64,000 nt of DNA from Shewanella vesiculosa (GCF_021560015.1 NZ_CP073588.1:806001-870000); one strand, 5' to 3'; counted from the stretch's first letter, positions 9,186 to 21,253 are shown. The notes: generated from the letters alone by a model not told the origin. Numbers and translations are program-made.

Positions 9186-11234
9186 ATGAATATTGTTAAA
9201 AAAAGATTTAACAAGTCGGCTCTCGCTTTGGGGGTGGTGTCGGCATTATGTTTGGGAATGAGCACTTCAGCCTCAGCTGCTTCTTTTCAATGGGGTGATG
9301 TACGAGGTACGTTTGACTCTACTTGGACCGCAGGTGCCAGTTGGCGTGTGTCAGATAGAGACTGGAGTGGTCAAATTGGTAAGGTGAATCAGCCACAATT
9401 TGATTGGTCAGGTTACTCAGCATTTGGTGGCGCATTTGGTTCAACCAAATATACGTCAGCCGAAATTTGGGCTCAGCCTGGCTCATATTCAAGCAACAAT
9501 GACTTAAGCAACTTATTGTATGCAAAAGGTGATACGACTTCAGAGATCGTTAAAGGTCTTCATGAGTTATCACTTAAGTATGAAAACTACGGTTTGTTTT
9601 TACGTGGTATGTATTTTTATGATCGCAAACTCAATGATGGTGACTATGGTTTTAATGACCCATTAACCGGTAAAGAGTTCGATCCTTGTGCTGACAGCAA
9701 AGCATCAGAAGTGCAATGTAAAGACATTCGCTTATTGGATGCATTCGTCTATGCCAACTGGGATTTAAACGACGGCGCTAATCCATTAAGCGTTCGTGTC
9801 GGAAATCAAGTGGTTTCTTGGGGGGAAAGTACCCTAATTTCTCATGGTATTGCTGAAATCAATGCTGTTGACTTAAACATTCTCAATGCGCCAGGTGCTG
9901 AACTTAAAGAAGCGTTCCGTCCACAAGGGATGGTTTGGGCATCGTTAGGGTTATCTGAAAACTTAAACCTAGAAGCTTTTTATCAATATGATTGGCAGCC
10001 TATTTGGGTACCAACGCCCGGTTCAAACTTTGCGACCAATGATTTTGTGGGTTTTGGCGGATACAACCAGAATGCGCAGTTAGGTTTCAACTCTAATCCA
10101 GATATGAACCAAGATTTCCTTATTTCTGAATACACACGTCTATACGAAGCTGCCGCAGCCAGTGGATTTAATTCTGCTTATGCCGCTTATATGACAGCGT
10201 ATTCAACTAAAGCTGCCTTAGTTCAGGATGCTGCAGACCCAAGTAATGATGGCCAATTTGGTGTTAAGTTAGGATATTACTCTCCAGAACTTGGCGAAAC
10301 TGAGTTTGGTTTTTATTACATGAATTACCATAGTCGTCGCCCACTTATCAGTGGAACAGCGTCTAATTTCACCACTGAGGCCATTGGTCGTGATTATGGT
10401 CGTTTAGCACAAAGCGGTGGCGTGATTGACCGTGATTTATTGCTGAGCATGGAAACCTTTACCAAGTCGCAAATTGTTTATCCTGAAGACATTCAGTTAT
10501 ATGGCTTCAGTTTTAACACTTTGGTGGGTGATACATCTGTTGCCGGTGAAATTTCTCACCGTGTAGATGAGCCATTACAAATTGATGATGTTGAATTACT
10601 TTTCTTAGCTATGCCTCAACAGCTAGCAAATGCAGGCATTCGTCCTGACTTAGATGGTATTTCACAAATGGATAATGTGGCTCCTGGCGAAACAGTTGAT
10701 GGGTATATACTTACCGATACGACTCAAGCACAGATGACATTTACTCACCTATTTGGTCCAACACTTGGTTTAGACAACTTAACTATGCTTGCTGAAGTGG
10801 GTGGTGTGTGGATCCATGACATGCCTGGTTTTGACGAATTACGCTTAAATGGTCCAGGTACTGCGCGTTCTGGTGGTAATCCAGATATGCCTGGCATTAT
10901 TGAAGCATTACATAATGGTCCAGAAACCAATCCATTCCCGACTGATTTTGCTTGGGGTTATCGTTTAGTGGCCAAAGCTGACTTTAACAACGTGTTTGCT
11001 GGTGTGAACATGTATCCAAGAGTAATTTTCTCTCATGACGTTGATGGCATTACGCCTGATCCAATGTTCCTGTTCACTGAAGGCAGAAAGTCTGTTGCTT
11101 TGGGTGTCAATTTTGATTATCAAAGTCGCTGGGGCGCAGATATTTCTTACAACAGCTTCTTTGGTGGTGTAGGAACAACAAATGCGATGACAGACAGAGA
11201 TTATATTTCTTTCAACGTCAAGTATTCGATCTAA
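9186..11234 (+). CDS. DUF1302 family outer-membrane protein
   Basis: 682 residues with a clear signal peptide (cut near residue 31, after STSASA). The rest is rich in aromatic and polar residues in alternating beta-strand-like pattern, with a C-terminal strand ending ISFNVKYSI, typical of outer-membrane barrels. DUF1302 proteins are predicted porin-like barrels, commonly encoded next to DUF1329 proteins and RND/MMPL transporters in bacteria that handle hydrophobic compounds. Here it is the first of four same-strand genes with short gaps. Substrate unknown. Barrel topology is inferred from composition and family. Confidence 0.85.
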   Translation: MNIVKKRFNKSALALGVVSALCLGMSTSASAASFQWGDVRGTFDSTWTAGASWRVSDRDWSGQIGKVNQPQFDWSGYSAFGGAFGSTKYTSAEIWAQPGSYSSNNDLSNLLYAKGDTTSEIVKGLHELSLKYENYGLFLRGMYFYDRKLNDGDYGFNDPLTGKEFDPCADSKASEVQCKDIRLLDAFVYANWDLNDGANPLSVRVGNQVVSWGESTLISHGIAEINAVDLNILNAPGAELKEAFRPQGMVWASLGLSENLNLEAFYQYDWQPIWVPTPGSNFATNDFVGFGGYNQNAQLGFNSNPDMNQDFLISEYTRLYEAAAASGFNSAYAAYMTAYSTKAALVQDAADPSNDGQFGVKLGYYSPELGETEFGFYYMNYHSRRPLISGTASNFTTEAIGRDYGRLAQSGGVIDRDLLLSMETFTKSQIVYPEDIQLYGFSFNTLVGDTSVAGEISHRVDEPLQIDDVELLFLAMPQQLANAGIRPDLDGISQMDNVAPGETVDGYILTDTTQAQMTFTHLFGPTLGLDNLTMLAEVGGVWIHDMPGFDELRLNGPGTARSGGNPDMPGIIEALHNGPETNPFPTDFAWGYRLVAKADFNNVFAGVNMYPRVIFSHDVDGITPDPMFLFTEGRKSVALGVNFDYQSRWGADISYNSFFGGVGTTNAMTDRDYISFNVKYSI

Positions 11235-11247
11235 AAGGATAATTATA

Positions 11248-12612
11248 ATGAAGAAACTGACGATATTATCGGCAGCAGTGATGATCGCACTAAGTGCACC
11301 TGCTGCGCTGGCGAAAGTATCACAAGCTGATGCAGATAAATTGGGTACAACATTAACCCCTCAAGGTGCAGAAAAAGCGGCAAATGCAGATGGTTCAATT
11401 CCTGCTTGGACTGGTGGTATCACTAAGCCTATTGCTGGTTACACCAAGGGTATGCATCATCCAGATCCGTTCCCAGATGACAAAAGCTTATTTACCATAA
11501 CCAATGCAAATAAAGCCCAATATGCTGAGTTTTTAACTCCGGGTCAAAACAAGCTATTTGAAGTCTACCCAGATACTTACAAAATGAATGTTTATCAGAC
11601 TCGTCGTACAGCGGCTGTGCCTCAATATGTTTATGATGCAACTAAAGTCAATGCTGTTGGTGCTGAGTTAATTTCTGATGGTAATGGTATTAAAGGGGCC
11701 ACAATTGGCGTTCCGTTTCCTATTCCTGCGAATGGCCTAGAAGTCATTTGGAATCATATCCTGCGTTTTCGCGGTGTAGATGTTGAAACGTATCGTAGCC
11801 AAGCTGCACCTATGGCGAATGGTTCTTATACTCTAGTTGAAAACTCTGAGGAAATTCGTTTCGAATATTCGCGTCCTGAAGTGACTTTAGAGAAACTTAA
11901 AGAAACCAACACCTTGTTTTACTTTAAGCAAGTTGTGACTCAACCAGCACGATTAGCCGGTACTGCATTGCTGGTTAAAGAAACCATGGACCAAGAGGCG
12001 CTTCCACGTCAAGCTTGGACCTATAACACAGGGCAACGTCGCGTTCGTAAAGCACCTAACGTCGCGTTTGATACTCCAGGTACTGTTTCTGATGGTCTAA
12101 GAACAACCGATGATTTCGATATGTTTAACGGTTCTCCAATGCGTTATAACTGGGAGCTCGTAGGCAAAAAAGAAATTTATATTCCGTACAACGACTATCG
12201 ATTACATTCAGACAAACTAAAGTATGACCAAATTTTAAAACCGGGTCATATCAACCCTGAATTTGTTCGCTATGAAAAACATCGTGTATGGGAAGTGAAG
12301 GCAACATTAAAAGAGGGCATGCGTCATACCTATAAAACTCGCGTGTTTTATATTGATGAAGATTCATGGCAAGTGGCAGTAACGGATATATATGACAACC
12401 GCGACGAGCTTTATCGTGTTGGTGTTGCTCATCTTATCAATTACTACGAAGTGCCTACGTTGTGGAGTACCTTAGAAGTATTCCATGACCTTCAATCACG
12501 CCGTTATTTAGCGATGGGTTTAGATAACGAAGGTCGTATGTATAATTTTGATGCATCACTTTCTGAAGCTAACTTCACACCAGACGCATTAAGACGTGCC
12601 GGTATTCGTTAA
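11248..12612 (+). CDS. DUF1329 family periplasmic protein
   Basis: 454 residues with a signal peptide (about 1-22, ending SAPAALA). DUF1329 proteins are periplasmic and I recall them being related to the LolA/LolB lipoprotein-carrier fold, which would suit a shuttle for lipids or other hydrophobic cargo. Recognisable family segments include GSIPAWTGGI near the N-terminus and RRVRKAPNVAFDTP in the middle. It starts 13 bases after the DUF1302 gene with its own AAAGGA site, so the two are surely one transcript. The exact cargo is unknown. Confidence 0.87.
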   Translation: MKKLTILSAAVMIALSAPAALAKVSQADADKLGTTLTPQGAEKAANADGSIPAWTGGITKPIAGYTKGMHHPDPFPDDKSLFTITNANKAQYAEFLTPGQNKLFEVYPDTYKMNVYQTRRTAAVPQYVYDATKVNAVGAELISDGNGIKGATIGVPFPIPANGLEVIWNHILRFRGVDVETYRSQAAPMANGSYTLVENSEEIRFEYSRPEVTLEKLKETNTLFYFKQVVTQPARLAGTALLVKETMDQEALPRQAWTYNTGQRRVRKAPNVAFDTPGTVSDGLRTTDDFDMFNGSPMRYNWELVGKKEIYIPYNDYRLHSDKLKYDQILKPGHINPEFVRYEKHRVWEVKATLKEGMRHTYKTRVFYIDEDSWQVAVTDIYDNRDELYRVGVAHLINYYEVPTLWSTLEVFHDLQSRRYLAMGLDNEGRMYNFDASLSEANFTPDALRRAGIR

Positions 12613-12627
12613 TAGCCATAATAAAAT

Positions 12628-12644
12628 GGGGCGCCTAGCGCCCC
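12628..12644 (+). other. Intercistronic G/C-rich hairpin
   Basis: GGGGCGC-CTA-GCGCCCC forms a strong short stem 15 bases after the DUF1329 stop. The following bases (TATAAATTTT) are not a clean T tract, so it may be a leaky terminator or an mRNA-stabilising 3' end inside the operon. Confidence 0.6.
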
Positions 12645-12667
12645 TATAAATTTTAAAGGAAGTTTGT

Positions 12668-13676
12668 ATGACGTTTAGCATGCTTCGCAGTATTGTGGCG
12701 ATTGGGATTAGTGCATGTTTATATACTGCTTCAGTAGATGCCCAACTCGATCCGCTTTCAGTTCAAATTCAACCCTTAGCTCAATCCTCTTTATTACTTG
12801 ATATTGCCAATGCGGGCGACAAACTTGTTGCCGTCGGTCAACGTGGCAATGTGTTGATATTAGAAAATAATCAATGGCATCAAGTCGCCACTCCCGTTTT
12901 GTCCCAGTTAACCAAAGTGTTTTTTTTCGATGACAAACAAGGTTGGGCTGTCGGTCATGATGCCACGATTATTCACACCCAAGATGGTGGTGAGACCTGG
13001 TCAGTGCAGATGCAATCAGCTGAAATTGAGAAGCCATTTTTAGATGTACGCTTCTATACTCCTGAAGATGGTATTGCGGTTGGGGCGTATGGATTATTTT
13101 ATCGCACCGCTGATGGCGGTAAAACTTGGCAAGATGAGTTTCACCAAGAATTGCTCTTTGAAGATGATGTTGCTTATTTAAATGACCTTAAAGCAGAAGA
13201 TGAAGCCTTGTATTTATCGGAGCGTGCGTCTTTATTACCTCACTTTAACCGTTTGATTCGTCTTGAAGATAAACGCTTATTATTGGTCGGTGAGCTTGGT
13301 ATGGTGGCGGTATCTGGTGATAATGGCCATACATTTACTAAAACCAATTTTGACTATGATGGCTCGATGTTCAATGCCATTTCGGTTGGTGATGATGTTT
13401 ATGTAATGGGACTTCGTGGTCATGTATTTAAGTCAGATTTAAGTTTATCTGCATGGGAAGAAGTAGAACTACCGGTCCAATCATCAATCAATGGTGCACT
13501 TGTTACATCTAATAATGACCTATACCTAGTCGGTAATGCTGGAATTGTATTATCAGTTGATGATGGTAGAGCAACTATTGTTGCTAGGCGTCAAGGTGAA
13601 AACATTGTGGCTATTGCTAAAGACAGTAAAGGCCAATTATGGTGCCGGTTCTAAGGGACTGTTTCAGCTTGATTAA
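12668..13676 (+). CDS. Ycf48-like/BNR-repeat beta-propeller protein, frameshifted at the 3' end
   Basis: Exported propeller-type protein of about 335 residues. The signal peptide ends near SVDAQ; repeats of the form GWAVGHDATIIHTQDGGETW and GIAVGAYGLFYRTADGGKTW are Asp-box/BNR blades. Related to the photosystem assembly factor Ycf48, but in non-photosynthetic bacteria it occurs with RND transporters of this type. The first frame stops at 13652-13654 after GQLWCRF. The adjacent frame gives GAGSKGLFQLD and stops at 13674-13676, so one extra or two missing bases near 13636-13642 probably broke the last ten residues. Role inferred: assembly or partner factor for the downstream transporter. Confidence 0.8.
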
Positions 13677-13725
13677 CCTTTTGGTTAAATTGGACAATTA
13701 AAACAACAATAATAAGGCCGAAAAG

Positions 13726-16031
13726 ATGTTAGAAAAACTGGTCAATGGATTTGAATCTCATTTATTTCGTAATCGAAAATGGGTCATAATTTCATTTATT
13801 TTTATTACTATTTTTTTAGGTTACCAAGCCAGCCAACTAAAAATGGATGCGGCTTTCAGTAAAAATATTCCTCTTAATCACTCTTATATGCAAACCTATA
13901 CCAAGCATCAGAAAGACTTTGGTGGTGCCAACAGCATTATGGTTGCAGTTGAAGATACGAGCGGCAATATATTTAATCCGGAATTTTTTTGATGCACTCA
14001 AAAATGTCCACGATCAATTATTCTTTATTCCTGGTGTAGAACGCTCACAGGTTAAGTCACTTTTTTCGCCTTCAACGCGTTTTACCGAAGTCGTTGAAGA
14101 TGGTTTTGCTGGCGGCCCAGTTATCCCTGCCGATTTCAGTAACGATGAGTATGGCCTTAAAGTGGTACGAGACAATATCGAAAAGGCTGGCATTGTAGGT
14201 CGTCTTATCGGTAATGATTATACTTCTGCCATGGTATCGGCCCAATTGATGGAGTTTGATCCGCAAACGGGTGAAGCCATTGATACAATTGCATTTGCCA
14301 ATCAACTTGAGCAAGAGCTTCGCGGTAAGTTTGAAACCGATAAGATTAAAATTCATATCATTGGCTTTGCTAAAATGGCTGGTGATGTAGCAGAAGGCGC
14401 CAAAGGCGTACTGTTGTTTTTCTTAATCGCCATAGCCATTACAGTGATGGTGTATCTATTTTCCAAATCGATAGTGCTGACTATTTTACCATTGATGTGT
14501 AGTTTGGTTGCGGTATTTTGGCAATTAGGCTTATTGACGGTTATCGGATTTGGCTTAGACCCAATGTCGATTTTGGTGCCATTTTTGGTATTTGCCATTG
14601 GTGTCAGTCATGGGGTACAGATGATCAATGCTGTGCGTCGTCGCGTGCTAGATGGCCAGACGACGAAAGCGGCATCTGCATCGGCTTTTCGCAGCTTATT
14701 AGTGCCGGGTGGCGTTGCGTTACTATCTGATACAGTGGGTTTTTTTAACCTTACTTTCGATTGATATTGGTATTATTCGAGAGCTGGCAATTTCTGCATC
14801 ATTAGGTGTTGCAGTGATTATTCTCACTAATCTTATTTTGCTTCCTTTAGTGATTTCATATTTCGAATTGCCAGCTAAGCAAGATAACCCACAGAAACGT
14901 CAAAAAATAGAAAATATTTGGCGTTGGTTGTCTAAGTTTGCCACTCCGAAATATGCTGTAGTGGTATTGATTTCAACAGCAATCCTTTATGCCGTTGGTT
15001 TTCAGCAAGCGTCAAAAATGCAAATTGGTGATTTACAGGGTGGGGCGCCAGCGCTGCATCAGGACTCTCGCTATAACCAAGATACTTTCTTCATTACCAA
15101 ACATTTCTCTATAACAACCGACGTTATGTCTGTGATTGTAGAAGCCACTCCTGAAGCTTGTACATATCATTCTGTGTTATCGCAGATAGATCAGTTTGAG
15201 TGGATGATGGCTAATACACCTGGGGTTGAGTCAACCGCGAGTTTGGCATCGATTGCCAAAAAAGTGAATGCCGGTTTTAACGAAGGTAACCCTAAGTGGG
15301 AGATTTTACCGCGCACCACAGCCAGTCTAGTTCAAGCCGTGGGTCAAGTTCCAACCACATCGGGTTTGTTAAATAGCAACTGTTCTGTTATGCCGGTTTA
15401 CTTGTTCTTAAAAGACCATAAAGCAGAAACCATTGAGGTGGTTGTTGATAAAGTTAAAGCTGTTGCTGCTGAGCTTAACTCCGACACGTTACAATTTAAG
15501 TTAGCATCGGGTCCGGTTGGCGTTATGGCTGCAACCAATGAAGCTGTAAGTGAAGCTCAGCTGCCAATGATGTTGTACGTTTACGGTGCAGTGTTTGTCT
15601 TGTGTTTAATTAGCTTTAAGTCACTCAAGGCAACGATAGCAGTGATTATCCCACTTTATGTGGTATCGACGTTAGCACAAGCCTTAATGACTTTGCTCGA
15701 TATTGGTCTAGCAGTCAGTACCTTACCTGTTATCGCCTTAGGGGTGGGTATTGGTGTTGATTACGGGATTTATATCTTATCGACCATGTCCAATAAGCTC
15801 AGTAATGGCATGCCTGTGCAACAAGCGTATTTCGAAGCATTGGTTGAGCGTGGCAGTGCGGTGATATTTACCGGGCTAACATTAGCGATTGGGGTGAGTA
15901 CTTGGTTCTTCTCCGACCTGAAATTCCAAATGGATATGGGAATTTTGCTGACTTTCATGTTTTTAGTGAATATGTTGGGGGCAATTATTATTCTTCCCGC
16001 ACTTTCAGCTATGTTTTGGAGAAAAAAGTAA
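13726..16031 (+). CDS. RND/MMPL-family transporter, two frameshifts in T runs
   Basis: Inner-membrane exporter with two halves, each with a large periplasmic loop and a block of transmembrane helices. The reading frame breaks twice: at the T7 run 13984-13990 (after NPEFF) and the T7 run 14740-14746 (after SDTVGF). Removing one T from each run joins the three pieces into a continuous ~767-residue protein (NPEFFDALKNVHD; TVGFLTLLSIDIGIIRELA). Such MMPL-type RND proteins move lipids and other hydrophobic molecules. It is last in the DUF1302/DUF1329/Ycf48-like cluster. The size is typical of the family after correction. Confidence 0.85.
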
Positions 16032-16050
16032 CTAAAACATGCAATTAAAT

Positions 16051-16077
16051 AAAAAAGGGAGCTTAGCTCCCTTTTTT
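16051..16077 (+). terminator. Rho-independent terminator after the RND gene
   Basis: AAAAAAGGGAGC-TTA-GCTCCCTTTTTT, a strong hairpin with T tract, 19 bases after the stop; it closes the four-gene cluster. Confidence 0.9.
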
Positions 16078-16359
16078 GTTTTGCATAGTTACTCTATGCA
16101 AACGACTTAAATGTCATTTTAAGTACCAATCTATGCTGTCGAGTGGATTTATAGAGGATGTACCACTAAAATTTTCCTCGATATAGCAGCAATTTAGTAA
16201 TAAACTTTGCATCAGATCTCAATTATGAGTTTCTTTTGTTAAACTAAAAACAGTTATTTACGTGATACACACAAAATGACTCGGACCTACAGAATCAACA
16301 AGCCGAAGCATCCATATAATGATAAGAGCGCTGCCATAGACGCTTAAGGAATCTGCAAC
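16078..16359. other. Intergenic leader of the glutamate dehydrogenase gene
   Basis: No gene seen. TTTGCATAG-ttact-CTATGCAAA at 16080-16102 is a perfect 9-base inverted repeat directly after the terminator. A TATAAT hexamer at 16315-16320 could be a -10 element giving a short leader; its -35 is poor. AAGGA precedes the start codon. Confidence 0.4.
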
Positions 16360-19300
16360 ATGGCCTTGAAAGATGCAATGCCTTCAGTACTACTGGAAAA
16401 TGTAGTCAATTTAATTCACACAAAAATCCCTCATTCTCAAGCCAAACAAGTTGAGCAATTTGCTAATTGCCTCTACGCCCATATGTCAAAAGACGATCTC
16501 AATGCTCGTAATGACAGTGATTTATATGGTGCCGTATTGAGCCTTTGGAATGCGCTGAATAAAACCGCGCAGGACGAAACTCACATCCGAGTGTTTAATC
16601 CTAGCCAAGCAAAACATGGCTGGCAGTCAACTCACAGCATTATTGAGATTATTCAACTTGATATGCCTTTTTTGGTTGACTCGCTCTCAATGGCGTTAAA
16701 TCGAATGGGCATTACCGCTCATGTGATGTTGCATACGCCATTAGCGGTCGTGCGTGCTGCTAACAACAATGTCACTGATGTGTCATTTGTTAATGAAGCT
16801 ACAGAAGGCAGCAATAATGTTGCGGTTTTCTTAGTCGAAATTGACAAGCAAAATAGTGATGCCGACATCAAGGCGATTGAGAAAGAGATTCAATCTGTCT
16901 TAGCGGATGTCTCAGCGTCGGTCAATGATTGGCAATTAATGTCAGACACATTAACCGATACCATTAAACAATTACCTTCACGGCCATTTCCAGGTGAAAA
17001 AGCGGAACTTCAAGAGTCTGTTGATTTTTTAAACTACTTGAACAACCACCATTTCACTTTACTCGGTTATCGCTATTATGATTTAAAACGCGTTGAAGGT
17101 GATGTTGAGCTTGTCCCTAATATTGAATCTAGCTTAGGATTAATGAACCGTTCAAAAACCTCACACAGTGAGCGTGGTTTGTTACTTTCAAGTTTATCTG
17201 ATTCTGCCCGCAAAGAGGCATTAGATGAAAGCTTACTTGTTCTGACCAAAAGCTCTGCCAAAAGCCGTGTGCATCGTCCAGCTTACGTAGATTATATTGG
17301 CGTTAAACGCTTCGACAAAAAAGGCAACGTAATTGGTGAAGATCGCTTCATCGGTTTATATGCTTCTAATCTTTATAACCGTAGTCCACGCGAGATCCCA
17401 TTGCTGGGTGAAAAAGTTCAGCGCATTCTTGATAACTCAGGTCTAGCGCCGCGCTCTCATGACTATAAAGCGTTAATGAACATCCTTGAAAACTTACCTC
17501 GTGATGAGCTAATCCAAGCTAAAGATCATGAGCTGTCTAATATCGCTTATGGCATATTGGAAATGCAAGATCGCGATAAGTTAAAGTTGTTTGTTCGTAA
17601 AGATGGCTATGGCCGCTTCTTGTCGTGTTTAGTGTATGTGTCTAAAGACCGTTATAACACTAAGTTACGCCAAGATACTCAACGCATTCTAGCGCAACAC
17701 TTCAAGAGCAATGAAGATGTTGAGTTCACAACGTATTTTTCTGAGTCTACTCTGGCTCGAACTCATTATATTATCAAAGTTGATAATAACAATATGGATG
17801 TTGATGTGGCCGCTATTGAAAAAAATCTTATCGAAGCCGCTCGTTCGTGGGATGATAAATTGCACACAGCGTTAAATAATACTGTCGGTGAACAAGCTGG
17901 TACAGGACTGACAAAACGTTATTTAAATGCTTTCCCACCTAGCTATAAAGATGATGTTCTTCCAAGCTCAGCTGTAGTTGATATGCAGCATCTAGAAGCA
18001 TTGGATGATGAACATAAGTTAGGCATGTTATTTTATCAGCCACAAGAAACAGCATTAAACGACAATAAAGTGCGTTTAAAATTGTTCCATAAAGACGAGC
18101 CAATTCACTTGTCTGACGTATTACCAATGCTAGAAAACTTTGGTTTACGTGTGATCAACGAACGCCCATACGAAGTGAAAACTAATGATGGTGCTACGTT
18201 CTGGATCTTAGACTTCTTAATGACAGTGCAAGGCGCAGCGACAGAAAACCTTGCTGATAGTCAAGATCGTTTCCAAACAGCCTTGTTACAAGTGTGGCAA
18301 AAGAAGTTAGAAGACGATGGCTTCAACCGCATGGTACTTTCAACGGGCTTAAGTGGCCGTGAAGTGTCTATTTTACGTGCATATGCTAAGTACATGCGCC
18401 AAATTGACGCTACATTCAGTCAGTCTTACATTGAAGAAACCTTTAGCCGCTATCCAAAACTTGCGGATTTATTGGTTAAGATGTTCATTCGTAAGTTCAA
18501 TCCTAAGCTAAAGACACGCACCTTGAGTAAATTCCTCGAGCAAGTGAATATTCAGCTTGATGACGTTTCAAGTTTAGATGATGACCGAATTATTCGACGT
18601 TATTTAGATTTAATTAATGCCACATTGCGTACTAACTTCTATCAAACTGCGATTGGTGGCAAATCAAAGGATTATATCTCATTTAAATTTGCACCGAGCT
18701 TAATTCCAGAAATGCCTAAGCCGATGCCTAAGTTTGAGATCTTTGTGTATTCACCTCGTGTTGAAGGTGTCCATCTACGTGGCGGTAAAGTGGCTCGTGG
18801 TGGTTTACGCTGGTCAGATCGTCGCGAAGATTTCCGTACTGAAGTGTTAGGCTTAGTAAAAGCACAACAAGTTAAAAACACCGTGATTGTGCCTGTAGGC
18901 GCAAAAGGTGGATTTGTGTGTAAGCAACTGCCAACAGAGGGTGGCCGTGAGGCTTTATTCACCGAAGGGCAAGAGTGTTACCGTATCTTTATTCGCGCAT
19001 TATTAGACATTTCTGACAACATAATTAACGGTGAAGTTGTTCCGCCTGCAGATGTTGTCCGTCATGATGAAGACGATCCTTATTTAGTGGTTGCAGCCGA
19101 CAAAGGCACCGCGACTTTCTCAGATATCGCTAACGCAATTGCGATCGAATACAACTTCTGGTTAGGCGATGCGTTTGCCTCTGGTGGTAGTAATGGTTAT
19201 GACCACAAGAAAATGGGGATTACCGCACGTGGTGCTTGGGAATCGGTTAAACGCCATTTCCGTGAAATTGGTGTAGATTGCCAAACCACTCCATTTAGCT

Positions 19301-21207
19301 GTGTGGCGATTGGTGATATGGCGGGTGATGTATTTGGTAACGGTATGTTGTTATCTGAGCAAACTCAATTGGTTGCTGCATTTAACCATATGCATATCTT
19401 TATCGACCCAACGCCAAAAATTGCCGAAAGCTATGCTGAACGTCAGCGTTTGTTTGTCTTGCCACGCTCAAGCTGGGAAGATTATAACGCGAAACTGATT
19501 TCTAAAGGCGGCGGGATCTTCTTACGCTCTGCCAAGTCAATTAAATTGACCCCAGAAATTAAGCAGATGTTAGCGACTGATAAAGACACCATGAACCCAA
19601 CCGAACTGATGAAAGAACTACTGAAAATGCCAGTAGACTTGATTTGGAATGGTGGTATCGGGACTTATGTTAAGTCGAGCAAAGAATCTCATGCTGAAGT
19701 TGGCGATCGTGCTAATGACACTTTACGCGTTAACGGTAAAGAAATTCGCGCCAAAATTATTGGTGAAGGCGGTAACTTAGGTTGTACCCAATTAGGCCGT
19801 ATTGAATACTGCGCTAATGGTGGCCGTATGAACACCGACTTTGTTGATAACGTTGGTGGTGTTGATTGCTCAGACAACGAAGTTAACATTAAAATTTTCT
19901 TGAATACCTTGGTGGCAGAAGGCGAGTTAACGGTTAAACAACGTAACCGTCTACTTGAAGACATGACAGACCAAGTTAGCGAGATTGTCATTCAAGACTG
20001 TAAAGATCAGACTCGTACTATCTCTGTGACCCAAGTCGATGGCGTGTCGCAGTTGAAAGAGCAGATTCGTTTTATTCAATATCTTGAAAAAGACGGCAAG
20101 CTTGATCGCGCGCTTGAGTTTTTACCTACTGATGACGATTTAGCTGAACGGTTAGCCAATGGACGAGCGTTAACTCGCCCTGAAATATCGGTATTAGTTG
20201 CGTACGCTAAAATGGTATTGAAAGAGCAATTAGTGACTCCTGAAATCACTGAGGATGCATTTTTAAGTAAATTGCTAGTGGCTTATTTCCCTAAAAAGCT
20301 TCAAGCAAAATACGCTAATAAAATGACCGCTCATCCTCTTCGCGGTGAGATTATTGCTACATCATTAGCCAACGAGTTAGTTAATGATATGGGCTTTAAT
20401 TTTGTACAACGTATGCAAGATGAGACCGGTGCAACAGTTGCTGAAGCCGCCATTTGTTATACTATGGCCCGAGAAATCTTTGGCCTTGATGACTTAACCA
20501 CTTCAATTACTGATTTAAGTGGCGTCATCCCTGCAGTGGTGCAGGGTGAAATGTTGCATCAATTACGTCGCAGTATGCGTCGCGCGTGTCGTTGGTTTAT
20601 CCGCCATCGTAATCGTGCTCATGATATTGACCAAACTATTGCGTTCTTTAAGCCAGTGTTTGAACAGCTTAAAGCCAATGTTGACCAATACATGATAGAT
20701 GCTGAAGTGAAAGTAATTTCTGCTGAGATTGCTGCGCTAACCACCGAAAATGTTCCTCAAGCTGTTGCACAAGTTGTGGCTAAAATGAGTACATTATTCT
20801 CAGCGTTAGACATTGCACAAATTGCTCAAATCGAGAACAAGTCAGTTGAACTGGTATCAGAAACTTACTTTAAACTCGGTGCAAAAGTTGAGTTACATTG
20901 GTTCTTAGAACAAATCAGTGCTCAACCTGTTGCTAACCATTGGCAAGCACTTGCCCGTGCAGCATTCAGAGAAGAACTTGATTGGCAGCAACGTGCATTA
21001 AGTTCTGCTGTATTACGTACTTGTACCGAGACTTGTGATGCAGATAGTGTGATTAATCAGTGGATTGAACAAAATAAGCCTTTACTCGAAAGATGGTATC
21101 ACATGCTAGCGGATTTCAAGGTTTCTCAAACCCATGAATTTGCGAAGTTCTCAGTCGCCTTACGGGAACTGAACTTACTGATTTTACATTGCGTAGGTCA
21201 GAAGTAG
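16360..21207 (+). CDS. NAD-dependent glutamate dehydrogenase, 180-kDa class
   Basis: 1615 residues, the size of the large bacterial NAD-GDH class (GDH_L180). It converts glutamate to 2-oxoglutarate and ammonium, chiefly for glutamate catabolism. The N-terminal ~700 residues are regulatory, ACT-like. The catalytic core follows: [18 protein letters not shown], then PVGAKGGF carrying the substrate-binding lysine. The nucleotide-binding region includes [17 protein letters not shown] and [15 protein letters not shown] long helical C-terminal region completes it. The gene stands alone between two terminators, so it is monocistronic. The start follows AAGGAATCTGCAAC at good spacing. Confidence 0.95.
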   Translation: MALKDAMPSVLLENVVNLIHTKIPHSQAKQVEQFANCLYAHMSKDDLNARNDSDLYGAVLSLWNALNKTAQDETHIRVFNPSQAKHGWQSTHSIIEIIQLDMPFLVDSLSMALNRMGITAHVMLHTPLAVVRAANNNVTDVSFVNEATEGSNNVAVFLVEIDKQNSDADIKAIEKEIQSVLADVSASVNDWQLMSDTLTDTIKQLPSRPFPGEKAELQESVDFLNYLNNHHFTLLGYRYYDLKRVEGDVELVPNIESSLGLMNRSKTSHSERGLLLSSLSDSARKEALDESLLVLTKSSAKSRVHRPAYVDYIGVKRFDKKGNVIGEDRFIGLYASNLYNRSPREIPLLGEKVQRILDNSGLAPRSHDYKALMNILENLPRDELIQAKDHELSNIAYGILEMQDRDKLKLFVRKDGYGRFLSCLVYVSKDRYNTKLRQDTQRILAQHFKSNEDVEFTTYFSESTLARTHYIIKVDNNNMDVDVAAIEKNLIEAARSWDDKLHTALNNTVGEQAGTGLTKRYLNAFPPSYKDDVLPSSAVVDMQHLEALDDEHKLGMLFYQPQETALNDNKVRLKLFHKDEPIHLSDVLPMLENFGLRVINERPYEVKTNDGATFWILDFLMTVQGAATENLADSQDRFQTALLQVWQKKLEDDGFNRMVLSTGLSGREVSILRAYAKYMRQIDATFSQSYIEETFSRYPKLADLLVKMFIRKFNPKLKTRTLSKFLEQVNIQLDDVSSLDDDRIIRRYLDLINATLRTNFYQTAIGGKSKDYISFKFAPSLIPEMPKPMPKFEIFVYSPRVEGVHLRGGKVARGGLRWSDRREDFRTEVLGLVKAQQVKNTVIVPVGAKGGFVCKQLPTEGGREALFTEGQECYRIFIRALLDISDNIINGEVVPPADVVRHDEDDPYLVVAADKGTATFSDIANAIAIEYNFWLGDAFASGGSNGYDHKKMGITARGAWESVKRHFREIGVDCQTTPFSCVAIGDMAGDVFGNGMLLSEQTQLVAAFNHMHIFIDPTPKIAESYAERQRLFVLPRSSWEDYNAKLISKGGGIFLRSAKSIKLTPEIKQMLATDKDTMNPTELMKELLKMPVDLIWNGGIGTYVKSSKESHAEVGDRANDTLRVNGKEIRAKIIGEGGNLGCTQLGRIEYCANGGRMNTDFVDNVGGVDCSDNEVNIKIFLNTLVAEGELTVKQRNRLLEDMTDQVSEIVIQDCKDQTRTISVTQVDGVSQLKEQIRFIQYLEKDGKLDRALEFLPTDDDLAERLANGRALTRPEISVLVAYAKMVLKEQLVTPEITEDAFLSKLLVAYFPKKLQAKYANKMTAHPLRGEIIATSLANELVNDMGFNFVQRMQDETGATVAEAAICYTMAREIFGLDDLTTSITDLSGVIPAVVQGEMLHQLRRSMRRACRWFIRHRNRAHDIDQTIAFFKPVFEQLKANVDQYMIDAEVKVISAEIAALTTENVPQAVAQVVAKMSTLFSALDIAQIAQIENKSVELVSETYFKLGAKVELHWFLEQISAQPVANHWQALARAAFREELDWQQRALSSAVLRTCTETCDADSVINQWIEQNKPLLERWYHMLADFKVSQTHEFAKFSVALRELNLLILHCVGQK

Positions 21208-21223
21208 TTTTTATAATGTGAAT

Positions 21224-21253
21224 AAGCCCTGGCGATTGCCGGGGCTTTTTTTA
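21224..21253 (+). terminator. Rho-independent terminator after glutamate dehydrogenase gene
   Basis: AAGCCCTGGC-gatt-GCCGGGGCTT followed by T7. It lies between the gdh stop and the pyrD start. Confidence 0.88.
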
